Shown: one piece after another, positions 1 through 10,424 of the stretch
Position numbering within the stretch: position 1 is the first letter of the stretch
Layout of the letters: the number at the start of each line of letters is the position of its first letter
Assembly (NCBI GenBank): GCA_027943245.1
Contig: JANDJZ010000059.1
Coordinates: forward strand, 81,866-145,865
Reading direction: 5' to 3'
Origin: Acanthamoeba sp. SK_2022b
Lineage: Eukaryota; Discosea; Longamoebia; Acanthamoebidae
Length of the DNA stretch: 64,000 bases
The notes under the pieces: model-generated
Seen by the model: the letters and a program-made list of their open reading frames with translations, nothing else
Databases searched by the model: none
Told to the model about the DNA's origin: nothing
Program-made: the position numbers and the translations under genes

Positions 1-291
1 TTTCTCGCGCGCCTTGGCCAATGAGGAGGCGAGTATGCTCGGCATCCACATCGCAATGGTGACGCTGCAATGGAAAGTGTCGCGCAGTTGCTAGTACCGT
101 TGCGGTGCAATATCTCCGAGAGCCGTAGCTCCGATCGTGATGCACCTGGAAGACCAGGTTGTTCAGCCAGCCGCGGTAGCACTGACACGCACCCATTCAC
201 AGAAGCCCCCGCAAACACTAACCTCTTGTTTCTAAGAGAACGCGTTCTTCCTCTAACTACACAACCTCACCCACCGATCGCAAGCACACTG

Positions 292-1500
292 ATGCAGCAC
301 ATGCCGCGCTTCGTCGTGGCCGTCTCTTTGGCCCTCCTTGCCTTGGCCATGGTGTCAGTGGCATCGGCTACTGGACTGCCCTCGTCGGCCTCCATCTCCA
401 ACGTGCCCTATTTTAGGCAGGACGAGACCTTCGCGTGCGGCGCGGCGGCCTTCCAGTCGCTGCTCTTCCACGCCGGTCGCTATGTCAAGGACCAGAAGGA
501 GATCGTTGACGTGCTTCGCACTTCTCCCCTCGGTGGCACCATCGCGTCTGACATCTCGCGCGGCACCTTCTTCTCCAACCTGTCGAGCGCGCAGGGCACC
601 GTCTATCCGGCTGCCGACCGTGCCACGGCCGGTTGGAAGAACTACACTGGAGGTGTGCCCGGTCTTGGCCTCGTCTCCTACGAGCTGCAGCCCAGCTCGT
701 GCGACATCAATGCTGTGAAGCAGCTCATCGCCGGCGGCCATCCCGTGCTTGCCATGGTTTACTTCTACTACAACTCGACTTCGACCGGCACCCTCTACTA
801 CTTTGGCCATTTCCGCGTCTTCTACAGCTACAACGACCAGACCCAGACCCTCTCTGCCATTGACCCGTGGGGCCGGGACGGCGTTCCCACTGTATTCACC
901 TACTCCTACAGCCAGGTACAAAAGATGACTACGCAAGACCCATACCCACCCCCTCTATCCCTCAACCAAGACTCACCAAGACGCTAACTGCCCCCCTCCC
1001 TCCGCCAACAGTTCTGCGGCGCTCTTGGGTGGAACTACGTGCAGGCTTCCGGCGATAAGGCTATCGGCCCCTATTGGGCCACCGTGGTGTCCAACTGGGA
1101 GCTGGGCCTCAAGACCTTCCGCCTCGGCAGCTACGCCGTTGTGGTGGCTGATCTCTCCTTCCCCTGCCCGGCTCCCCTCTGCTCGTCGTGGGATAACAAC
1201 GCCGCCAGCAAGACCTTCACCAACGTGTCCATCACGCTCACCGTGCCTGCTGGCGCCAAGCTGACGATCGCTACCCCCGATTCCACCGTCAACTTTGGCT
1301 CCCGTCAGTCCAACCAGCGCGTGCAGGCCGTGTGGGTGCTCGATGTGAGCGCTTGCGGCAGCGATCTCGGCCAGGTGAGCGCAGTGGCCAAGGGCTACAC
1401 GTCGGGATCCACCATCGACTTTTATGGCTTCCCCGACCTCGTTTACCCCGGCTACAACTGGACCGACGCTGTCGGCACCCAGGCCACCGCCAGCCTCTGA
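292..1500 (+). CDS. Secreted C39-like cysteine-peptidase-fold protein
   Basis: Two exons, 292..915 and 1012..1500, joined in phase 0 across a GT-AG intron of 96 nt; 370 residues. The N-terminus is a clear signal peptide: a basic start, then a hydrophobic stretch around residues 7-24 ending in VASA. The motif NVPYFRQ followed by FACGAAAF matches the start of the C39-like (Peptidase_C39_2) papain fold. Cys49, His173 (in GHFRVF) and Asp191 (in IDPWG) sit in the order and spacing expected of its catalytic triad. The second exon (about residues 209-370) is a C-terminal region with possible N-glycosylation sites that I do not recognise. It is probably secreted or lysosomal; substrate unknown. Two in-frame ATGs, 292 and 301, are both plausible starts. 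The frame stays open upstream to position 70, but that part has no signal-like or conserved sequence, so I left it out. Confidence 0.8.
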
Positions 1501-1625
1501 AGGAAGGAAGGCCCACCACTGTATCCGACTATCAAGTAAATGTAAGGATGTTTTTGTTAATTGTTTCAGAGAGTTTCTCCTCTCTTTTCTTTTGGGGGCC
1601 TACGCATTGTTCCGCACGGTAACAG

Positions 1626-2762
1626 ATGGAAGGAGAAGAAGACCTAAACGCGCGCAAGTGCGTGGTGGTGGGCGATGCTGCTGTTGGGAAGACATCCCTC
1701 CTTGTCACGTATCTCCAGGGCGAGTTCCCAGTCGAGTATGCGCAGCCCCCCCCCCTCTCAAAAGTCTGCTTCCGCTTTCGTTCTTAGGGTTTAGTGATTT
1801 GTTTGGCCGCGTACTCGCACGCACCGTGCCATGTACCTTTTCTCCAGCTGACTTGCGCTCCCAAACATACCCCCGCCGCGGGGCGTTGCAATACGTGTTG
1901 GTGGACAGGTATGTGCCCACTGTATTCGACAATTACAACAAGAACCTTACGTCCAAGAGGGGCAATACCTACAAAGTAGGTATCTGGGACACTGCCGGTG
2001 CGTTTCCCTGGCAGTGGTTGACGGCGTAGGCAACTAACGTGGCTCGTGTCACAACCAGGTCAAGAGGGCTTTGATCGGATGCGGGCGGTACAACTCCCGC
2101 GTTTAAAATCCTTTCCTTGGAGATCGAGTGGTGTGCACCATTAACACGACGCCTTCCCCGTATGCGTACACCCTATATGCCAATAGCTTTTCTACCAGGG
2201 TGCGCATCTGTTTCTGCTTTGCTTCAGCGTTGTATCACCTCATCACGATTCATTCCAGGGTGTATCTCAAAGAGTACGCGTTGTTGTGTGTGTGGCGTGA
2301 TGTGCGGTCGATGCTCTGTGCGCGCGTGTCTGAAACCTAATAATAACGTGACATTCTCACCTGCTGCTGTATGTGGAAGTGCAGTGGAAAGATGAGCTGC
2401 GTGTACATGGCGGTGACAAACCGTTCCTTCTCATTGGCACCAAGATTGACTTGCGGGATGATCCTCGCTCATGTGACGAGTTACAAAGGTCGCAATTGAC
2501 ACCCATCACTACTGAGCAGGGGCTACAACTTGCACGAGATATTGGCGCTGAGGGGTATATCTTCCCTTTTTATGATTTGTGCTGGCCAACAACCAACAAC
2601 AACAACAATAGGTATTACGAGTGCTCAGCTAAGAAACTCATTGGGCTTGAGGAAGTCTTCAAGGCAGCGACCGAGGTAATTGAGAAGCACAGTGGCGCCA
2701 AGGCTGGTAATGTGGCAACAAGTGATCCCAAAACTTCGACGGGCTGTTGCCTTCTACAGTAA
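1626..2762 (+). CDS. Rho-family small GTPase
   Basis: Six exons: 1626..1735, 1909..1997, 2059..2087, 2187..2273, 2385..2554, 2612..2762; all joins keep frame and give 211 residues. All GTPase motifs are visible: P-loop GDAAVGKTS, switch I with VPTVFDNY, switch II WDTAGQEGF, GTKIDLRDD (G4) and ECSAKK (G5). The segment DELQRSQLTPITTEQG is the Rho-specific insert region. The C-terminus ends CCLLQ, a CAAX box (C-L-L-Q; Gln at the last position usually favours farnesylation). Such proteins switch between GTP and GDP forms at membranes and control actin. The third exon is only 29 nt, and the fourth is recognisable only after frame correction (FLLCFSVVSP). The last intron (57 nt) is a multiple of three with no stop, so a naive ORF runs through it. 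It belongs to the Rho/Rac/Cdc42 group; I cannot assign the subgroup. Confidence 0.9.
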
Positions 2763-3241
2763 TAATGGAAACCCTTGCTCAACTATGGCGTCTTGTCCCT
2801 TGCCCTCACTCACCAACCACCACTCCGGCCTAAAAAGTCTCACTTTTAAAGTCCACGACCATTGTGGGAGTGATGCCAGGATGACAACTTCCCTCTGGTC
2901 TACACCACCATGTCCAGTGCAAGCAATGGTGACAAATTTCAGACTTTTATTCATTTTTGTTTTGGAATTCATTTATCCTGGAGATGTGGTGATTGGGGAC
3001 AACTGTCCTTTCATCAGTGGGGTGAAAGCAGTGAGATGGCTCAACAGCTTATCACAGCAATTGGGGGGGAGCCTGCTCCACATTACCCAAGTACGCCCCT
3101 GGCTTGAGCCCTGTTGAGAAGGTGTTCAGTTTTCAGAAATCAGAAGGGAGGTCAATAATGACTGGCGTTTGTTTGTGCAATCATTCCTTGGAATGAAGCA
3201 CTATCAGTGGATTTCCTCAAATTAATAGCACAATTGTAATA

Positions 3242-3900
3242 TCAAACACATGAGGATTGTACTTCATGCCCAACAAATGTGGAGAACATCTGATCAATGT
3301 CCTCATGGGTGTGCCCCACTGGCAGAACAGAGATGGTGATACTTTGGAAGACTTTGTAGGGCACTAGCCAGTGACAGTAAGCCAGCATGTACTTGTTCTT
3401 GTTCTCATGGCTGCAATTATCAAGCTGCAGGTATAAGGTTGTAGGCTGTATGCCTGCTGCTGGGCTGGCAAGGTGGCAAGTCAGGTGGTGGTGCAGCAAG
3501 GAGTCTGGGCCGCAGCCAAACTGACCATGATGTAAGTAAAGTGAGTGTCTCTTGAGGCCATGGTTGATGAAACCATGAATGCCCAGCTTGAAGAGGTGCA
3601 GGTCCTTACTGGAAGATGGGAGGCACCAGCATGGGGAGTATCACATCACTTGAACCATCCATTATCACACAGAAGACACCACTGGGATTCCTGCTGATGA
3701 AGGTGATACATCTTGTGCTCCTTTTCAAATAGGTGCAAATACTTGAACTTTTGCTTCAGAAGCTGGGCCCTCTGTGCTGTTGTCATGTGCAATTCTGATC
3801 TACTCAAAAAGTATATGCACAGATGCTGCAGAGGCCCAGGACAGAACTTGGGAAACTTGACATTCTTGTGCTCTGTGTGAAAGAGCTAATCAGACCATTG
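3242..3900 (-). pseudogene. DUF7869-like domain fragment, frame-disrupted
   Basis: Read on the minus strand, several frames together give a recognisable order: a segment with RAQLLKQKFKYLHLFEKEH, then NPSGVFCVIMDGSSDV (two frames, disrupted near 3690), then SKDLHLFKLGIHGFINHGLKR, then LYLQLDNCSHENKN and FLP-like ISVLPVGHTHEDIDQMF at 3242-3499. From memory, the QLDN...NKN...GHTHEDIDQ.FS signature belongs to the family Pfam calls DUF7869, common in amoebae, algae and fungi in many copies and probably transposase-derived. Stops at several points (for example after IFQ near 3620) and frame changes show that it is decayed, or that small introns lie between the pieces. The same family appears on the other strand at 7715-8420. 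No complete copy is present. Confidence 0.55.
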
Positions 3901-4238
3901 TTTTGGTTGCCCTGCTACATCATTGCTCTGCAACAGAGCTTGTAGAGGCGATCCTTGGTTACAATCATGCATATATGTGTTGGAAGAATTGGGTGTGTGA
4001 CATCTGAACTGCAATGGTGATGATGTGCAGGAGAATTCATGTGAATTGTGTATGTGTATGTGACTAAAAATCGACCCAATGGAGGATGATTACATACAAA
4101 AATGAATGGATTATGATGTTGTGAAGTATGCATCCCTTCCATTGCTTTAGTTGACGAAGAAGAAGATGTATTTGTACAAGAGTGAGGGGGCGTACAAATA
4201 AGGATAATAAAGAATATTTTAAAGAGGAGTAAGACTGG

Positions 4239-4615
4239 ACTCCAACACACCCCTGCAGTTGTGATGCTGGGAGTTAGTTGCAAGAGTGCATGTTGAGCTT
4301 AGCCTTGTTGTTCCATAGCTTGATTGCAGGAACAGCTTTAGTCAGGAAGTCAGCCAAGTTGTCGTTTGTAGGCACATAGATGATGTTGATGGTGTCAGAC
4401 TTGATGTTGTTGTAGATGAATCCTTCATTGATTGTGAGATGCTTCATGTGTGAGTGATATGTGCAGGGAGGCTTCAAGATCTTGAGTGTTGATTGATTGT
4501 CGCAGTAGATTGTCAGCTTGTTTAGAGGGAGATTGAGAGTGCTGTAGAGCTTGCACATGTAGATTCCCTTAGTGCGACAAGCTTGGCTTCAGTGGACAAG
4601 AGAGCCACTACTGAC
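4239..4615 (-). mobile_element. Ty1/copia retrotransposon remnant: end of RNase H, putative LTR edge
   Basis: The minus-strand frame at 4274-4558 contains YCDNQSTLKI, then HMKHLTINEGFIYN, IIYVPTNDNLADFLTKA, the C-terminal half of copia RNase H (YCDNxSA, HxRTKHIDI, YVPTxxNLADxxTK). Just upstream, in another frame at about 4560-4612, the revcomp reads ALLSTEAKLVAL, the copia motif LSTxEAEYxAL, so a frameshift separates the two. Downstream of the stop the minus strand shows a purine-rich CTGCAGGGGTG followed by TGTTGGAGT (4239-4247), which looks like a polypurine tract abutting a 3' LTR start. I could not find the partner LTR or the rest of pol. The element is truncated and inactive as it stands. 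Confidence 0.7.
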
Positions 4616-5784
4616 AAGAGAGCCACTACTGCCTGCCTCATTGATGAGAGTGCCAGGCCATTTACACCACTCTACCTCTGAAATCTGGTAGCTACTGGTG
4701 AGGCTCCCCTAAGGACCATTAACAGCCTTGTTCAGCAATGTGCTGAACGTAAGAGGAGGGGCAAGGACTTGGAGTTCACCAAGCAAGGTACTCTGTTCCA
4801 GAGCTTTTGTTGTCATATGTGGACACAGTTCATTCTAAATCTTTTATGTACACAGATTTCAAGGTGATGGTCAACAAGTTCAATAGCCAGGTTCGTTCCT
4901 GCATCTGGTACAGCTGGAATGCCTTGATATGAGTGAGGAATTCTTCAATGCTGTCAAGCACCAGTGCATGGATATGTGTCATTGGGTGCTTGACATGAAT
5001 ATCATGTTACCAATTCCATCACATACATGTACATGATCACCTTTCATATCTGCACATCATATTGGCCAAGGAGGACCTTGTAAGCGTACTGGGGGACAGA
5101 TCAGTTGGGATAGATGATGTCCTGTGCTCCAGCTGAGCAATATTCAGAAGGCAATGGAGAAGAGGAAAAAAGAAGCAGGAAAGGAGAAAGATTACAAGGA
5201 GAGACACCACAACAGAAGCATATTGGAATTCGCCAGCAAGGAGACACAACGAAATGACCAATCTGCACGATAAGATTAAACAACTTCTTAGACACTGCTG
5301 TCACTCTCACAACAGATCAAAGCCAATGTTTGATGTTGTGCTCCACAACATATCAGCCAACCTTACACCCTGCCTCTGGGATGCAACAAGGCTAAACCAG
5401 CTGATGAGCCTGACCACCTTCAATCAGCGTGGTATGTGCCCATGCCTCATCCTTGTGTGCTATCAAACTTATCATTGCTGGTGTGCAGACACCTACTGCG
5501 TGGTGCTCACAACAAATCCCATTGAGATGGGCTATCTCTCTGCTCACACATAAGCACAGCCAGTGGCAGCTGCTGCAAACGGTCTCAGGCACTTTACCAA
5601 ATTTTCACTCCAAGACTGAAGGAGGAGTTCAACATGATGACATCATGAACATCAAGCTCCAAGTCACCAGTGTAAATCCTGCAATCATGGAGGTAGATGG
5701 TTACCTGTTCGCAAAAAAAATGAATGAGTAAAAATCCTGTGCACAGCAGGATGGAAGAGGGTAGACACAGAGCAAAGAAAACCT

Positions 5785-7671
5785 GATGTGCATTGGTCCT
5801 GAAAACCTGCTGTGCATTGGTTCCAAAAATGATGCACATTGAGGGTATATAAAGTACAGGGGGTAGTTTTTCATTTCTTTGACAGGGGTCCAGAGTTTGT
5901 TGTATGCTGATTGGCTCCCTTTGTAAAGCCTTCTCCAGTCAGGGTGTGGGGTGTTGGTGTGCAGGCTTCCACCACAGGCAAGCAACATCAACCTCATCAG
6001 CAACTGTCTACTCATTGTCACTCTCACCACCAGCACTCCAAGCAGCCTGCCAGAGCAGGCAATGGTGACCAAGGATGAGCTTGCAACTGCACTTGAAGAG
6101 GCTCAGCTGCCTGTAGGGCGCAGCAAGCAGCCTGCATACTTTGAAGAAGTAATGCATATGCGCAGTGCGTGCAAGAAGGGCAGCAGGCATCAAATCCAGG
6201 CACCCGGAGCAAGTTCTGTACCACATTTGACAGCCTCACCAAGCATCCTGGCATCATAGAGTAGGGCTCCCAATATATGTCCACATTGAACCCATGTGCA
6301 TTGGGTTCTATGGTTGCTGAATTTTTCTTATGTTGCACACCTGACCTGATGTGCATTGGTTTATCATGCAGGTACATCTGCAAGCTCAACAATGCTCCAA
6401 GCAGCAAGACTCTCATTATGCTAAACATGCTCAATTCTGGTAGCTTTTGAATTCTCACTGGGGCAGATGAAGCGCCTTCTTGCCCACTACCTGAAGTGGC
6501 TTCCAGAAGCAACTAGCAAAAGTATGCACCCTGTTTGTCCTGATGCGCATTGGGTTTGCTTTTAAATCTCTTTTGCCAATGCATTTTGACTTCATGATCA
6601 AACATTGTTTCCAACCTGATACACATTGAGTACATTCTCACACTCTCCTCCACTTTTCTTGCAGAGAGGATTTCTGGAATATTTTGACCAACTACAGGAA
6701 CAGTGTGGAGGAACAGCTTCACGCCTATGTGGAGGCCTACCAAGATGCTGATTCTGCCCAGTGCTGCCTGCTGGGCAAGAAAGTCCTTGCCAATGAAAGC
6801 AGCTACTTCAAAGTCATGCAAACAGAGATTTGTGAGTCAGTGGCTGAGTGCTACAAGGGCTACAAGAAGCGTATGAAGTGACTCATCCATGCTGAGGCCA
6901 AGGAGAGCAGTGAATCTGAGATAGCAGAGGAAGCCTTCTCCACTGCTGCTGCAGAAGCTGAGGTGTGATAAGCCTAAGGAAATATGAATTTTCGGTGACC
7001 ATATACTGGAACCAATGTGCATTGGTTTTCTCTGGCCTTGCTAACATCCATTTATGATTGAATAGTTTGTCAATCACCCACATATAAACCCTGATGTGCA
7101 TTGGGTTCTGGTAGAGTTTTCAGGAAGATCCTCTCCTCTGCAACTCAATTTAACAGTTTGCTTTATAAACTGGCACTTGGTGCTCACATCATTCTATCTC
7201 ATACCAACTCATGGAGCTTCTGGCCTGTGATCTTATTGAACCCATCTTCTCCCAGTCGTTTAGCGCTGGTTGTCAGTCTCCACAACCTCACCAATTTCAA
7301 ACAGCTGCACAAAAGAGATCGCAGTTTGTGGTGTGAAAGGAATTGAGCAAGATCACCTGCTGCAGCAGCACTACTTCAGTGCCACCCTCCCCCTCTCCCT
7401 CTTGCCACTCAGTGCCACCCCTCCATCCTCAATCACTGTGGCCCAACGATTCCAACCTCACAATCACCAATCCCTTTTATATTTGTCACCACTGATCCTT
7501 CCACTCGCCCCTCCATCCTGACATTGATCATCTTTTTTCAATCAGACAGATCAAGCTAAAATCAGCATCTCTCCGCACTCCAGCATTTCCACCCCCCTGA
7601 ATGAACAATGCACCAATGCACCAATGCACATTGGTTTGTGTAAACAAAAATTCAGACCCAATGCACATTGG
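5785..7671. repeat. Dispersed near-palindrome containing CCAATGTGCATTGG
   Basis: A short motif recurs about ten times in 2 kb: near 5785, 5808, 5831, 6289, 6347, 6539, 6615, 7010, 7089, 7620 and 7656, with one more outlier at 11371. The clearest copy, at 7010-7028, reads AACCAATGTGCATTGGTTT, an almost perfect inverted repeat with a TG centre. Several copies are preceded by CCTGA and followed by GGTT or GGGTT. The copies vary at one to three positions, mostly TG/CA transitions. They lie between open-frame segments and often inside sequence that looks intronic (for example between a GTATGC at 6522 and a TTGCAG at 6660). No known family comes to mind. Confidence 0.65.
5951..6965 (+). pseudogene. 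Unrecognised intron-containing coding remnant
   Basis: Several plus-strand pieces look once coding. One is about 6061-6200 (VTKDELATALEEAQLP and following). A second is about 6450-6520 (LGQMKRLLAHYLKWLPEA). A third is about 6664-6881 (EDFWNILTNYRNSVEEQLHAYVEAYQ and following, cut here by a stop after YKKRMK, with an open frame continuing as HAEAKESSESEIAEE). They are separated by intron-like stretches with GTATGC...TTGCAG ends, each holding a copy of the CCAATGTGCATTGG-type palindrome. Frames do not join cleanly at the best splice sites, so the gene is probably decayed. I recognise no domain; an origin from a mobile element is a guess based on the surroundings. Confidence 0.35.
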
Positions 7672-7714
7672 TGCTCCTGCATCACTTGTTCTGATCTCTA
7701 CTTTGCTCTCAGCC

Positions 7715-8420
7715 AAATGCAGGCCCTACTAGAACATGCCTATTCTAGGCAAGGCGCCGCTCCAACTTTTCATCACATCAACACTGTATGGGATTGGAAG
7801 AGCTGGCTCAGCCCTCACCTCAATGGCCTTGAGGGACACCCAGTTCCACATGTTTTCCACTTCTTCAGGGATGCTGACTGTAACTCAGTGTTGAAAAATA
7901 AGGCATATCATACTGAAGGTGCATGGTCTGAACCTGTAAAGCAACTCAGAAACAATCCAGAAGTCATCTGTAGTTTCATCATTGTTACTTTTTTCTGAAC
8001 ACTCCGTTATGTACACAACCATCTAACCATCTGTTTATCCATCATACACATATGCAATGTTTCCAGCTCTACACATCATCTTTATAGGTCACACAAACAA
8101 GTCCTACACTTTCAACAACATCAAGTGCAACCTTGGTCAGGATATCATCAAGATCCCAAAACTGCAGGCCTATGAGAAAAACAGCACCATCAAGAAGTGG
8201 AACTTCTCTTGGACACCTCTATCTCCTCTAAGTCATTCAACCAAGTATGCCCCTTCAACACTTGTATTCTGATTTTCTAATCTATGTGAGGAACAGGCTA
8301 CCAGTTCTACAAGTACCTTCTGCAAGCCTATACAACTCCAGCTTCTCCTGAAAAGCGCAGCATCCTCAACTACCATCCTCTTCATGGAACTCCAATGCTG
8401 GCATGCTGGCCTACTTCAAG
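7715..8420 (+). pseudogene. DUF7869-like family fragment, second copy
   Basis: An open stretch from 7715 reads ALLEHAYSRQGAAPTFHHINTVWDWKSWL followed by GHPVPHVFHFF, ending near a donor-like GTAAAGC at about 7936. After an intron-like gap, the frame from about 8090 reads SYTFNNIKCN, IIKIPKLQAYEKNSTIKKWNF, and after a further gap (ends near GAACAG, 8296) continues as YQFYKYLLQAYTTP. The NVWDWKSWL...GH..PHxFxF pattern resembles, from memory, the C-terminal part of DUF7869-type proteins whose QLDN/GHTHEDID part lies at 3242-3499 on the other strand. An 8-bp duplication (CATGCTGG) near 8400 breaks the frame relative to the sister copy at 10740. The element had introns, so it is more like a DNA transposon than a retrocopy. 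Confidence 0.45.
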
Positions 8421-9121
8421 CTTAATTACAGCTACCACATCCGCATGTCTGCTCTCAAGCCAGCCAAACCCAAGCACAAGCTCATCAACAACACCATCAA
8501 TAGCCTTCTCTTTTTCAGAAATGTAACTGACATCACTAAATGGATTGGTGCTATAGAGGCAATTTCCGCTAGCCAACAGACCACTCTTCTGCAATCCCAA
8601 CTTCATTCAACCAGCCAACTTCAAACATCTTCCACTCCAACCAGGGTATGTGCATCTTCCATGAATTTCTTCACCAAATGTACATGATGGAGAGATCAGT
8701 GAAAACTGAACATAAAAACAATGCAAAGCTGACAATATCACTACACGATGCCAGGAACGCTCTTTGCACCCACCTTCTTCAGAACCTATGCACAAGCTTT
8801 CCCATTCAAGCTCCAATCATTCACCAGAAAAGCACAAGAAGCACCACCAGAGCACCCACAACAACTTTCAGGAGAAGGGAGAGGACTCCTTCCCCAGCAG
8901 ATATTCCTGTTCTTTCAGAGTCATGATGGTCTACAGGGTCCTTTAAACACATGAAAAAGGCACAGAAAAAATTTACACTCAGGGGAGTATCCAATTCAAC
9001 AGTGTTTTTATTGTTGGCATAAGCATGGCAGTGGCTGTGATAAAGGAGGTGTTAGAATGGGCTTGATATTGTTGGTGAGGTATGCATTGTGTGGATGAAT
9101 CATATTGTAAAGTGATCAGAT

Positions 9122-9194
9122 GGGGGCGTAGTTCAATTGGTAGAGCGTCTGACTCCAGATCAGAAGGTTGCGTGTTCAAGTCACGTCGTCCTCA
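9122..9194 (+). tRNA. tRNA-Trp (anticodon CCA)
   Basis: A 73-nt cloverleaf is complete. The acceptor stem GGGGGCG (9122-9128) pairs with CGTCCTC (9187-9193) using G-T wobbles, and A9194 is the discriminator base. The D stem is GTTC/GAGC. The anticodon stem TCTGA/TCAGA encloses the loop CTCCAGA with anticodon CCA, and the T arm is GCGTG-TTCAAGT-CACGT. The A box (TAGTTCAATTGGTAGAG) and B box (GTTCAAGTC) for RNA polymerase III are internal. There is no intron. A T7 run at 9201-9207 is a good Pol III terminator. The gene sits alone inside an island of decayed transposons, where some retrotransposons are known to insert next to tRNA genes. Confidence 0.93.
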
Positions 9195-9200
9195 TAATTC

Positions 9201-9207
9201 TTTTTTT
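9201..9207 (+). terminator. RNA polymerase III terminator of tRNA-Trp
   Basis: A run of seven T starts seven bases after the tRNA discriminator base, the usual stop signal for Pol III. Confidence 0.8.
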
Positions 9208-9589
9208 CGTCTCCTATTTGTAATACATCACCGCGACGCAGGGCCAAGTGTGCTCAAGGAGGCGGACTGTTAGTGCTAGGAGAAGCGGAGGCCTGAAGAG
9301 TGTCATCTACATATGGATGGGACTGAGTGTTGAGATGGAGGTCGTTCATGCCAGTCTGAACATGGGTGATTTCCCAGAGGCCTGGGCTGAACCTCACTCT
9401 GGAGCTGAAAGTGTATCTACCTGTGCTGGGTGAAATGAGTTAGACAGGCAGCTGCTGGCGCCAACCATGCACACAAACAAGCAGTTAATGACATCTCCAT
9501 GTACATCTGTGTAGAAACAAAGCAAGAGTTTCACTCTCCCAGCTTGCTTGTTCACCTCATATTTGGTGTCAACTGTAGTAGATCATGGA

Positions 9590-9892
9590 GGAGCATGTAC
9601 TGTTGGAGATCACCCTTAACTCTGAAGCTGTCAACATGTCAACAGAACGATATATCATGGAGAAGGCTTAGACACTTACCAAAGCCTACAAGCTTGTCTG
9701 TGCATGCTATGAGGATGGCAATGCTGGGCATGACATGCAACTACTTGAGAACCTTATCAACATGAAGATGGAGGAGTCACAGTAACTCCATGTCTACCTT
9801 GACCACGTCAACAAGCTAATTGAGCTGCTCACTGACGCTGACCACAAGTTCAAGCCTGAGTGGATCATTCATCTGACAATCCAAGATGGTGT
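9590..9892 (+). pseudogene. Copia-type Gag-like remnant with in-frame stops
   Basis: One frame starting with ATG at 9590 runs to about 9892 with stop codons after MEKA (TAG, near 9668) and after MKMEESQ (TAA, near 9782). Between and after the stops it reads LTKAYKLVCACYEDGNAGHD, LLENLINMKMEES, LHVYLDHVNKLIELLTD and FKPEWIIHLTI. The pattern L..L..MKM-E-..-..YL..VN.L...L.....+..~-I is that of the copia Gag domain (UBN2 type). Similarity is only by eye. It lies 400 bp downstream of tRNA-Trp and is in the opposite orientation to the RNase H remnant, so it is probably a different insertion. Confidence 0.4.
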
Positions 9893-10424
9893 GCCATGCT
9901 CATCAAGCTCAAACTACTGAAGTCACTGTGTGCAGAAACCATAAACATGGCTATATGTCAACAATTGCTCACCCACCAGGGCAACTCCAATGATAGGAGG
10001 AGTTCTTTGGCCATCAAGGACACATTGGCCAACAAGGAGTACTGGCCATGCATGGCAGCCACAAGCAGATCTTGTGGGAGAAATTCCTCAACTCCATAGT
10101 ATGCATCTCCTTCATTCAAATCACTTCGCCCATGCATTTCAAACTGCATACACAATGGCTAAACCCTGTGTTTGTAGCCTCAACTGCCTGACTGGACACA
10201 GCCAATCACAAGGCAGCACAACTGCACTGGCATCATCCAGAAACTGGAGCCAGAATGGCAGTGGCACAGGAGCAGACAGAAACTCAAGAACTCTCGTCCA
10301 GTCAACAGACCGCTCCTCCACCAGCTTTAGCCAAGTAACAAAACGTAACTTTAAGTCTATGCTATCTTTCAGTTGGGTATCTATCTGTTATGCACAGCAA
10401 AATGGATTTTAAGGAGTTTTGATT

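Noticed and set aside
70..291. Upstream extension of the C39-like gene to position 70
   Set aside because: In frame, but it would bury the signal peptide and has no conserved sequence; the ATG at 292 or 301 fits better.
2128..2340. 70-codon frame over exon 4 of the Rho GTPase
   Set aside because: It is in the wrong frame; the frame giving LFLLCFSVVSP joins the neighbours and matches Rho proteins.
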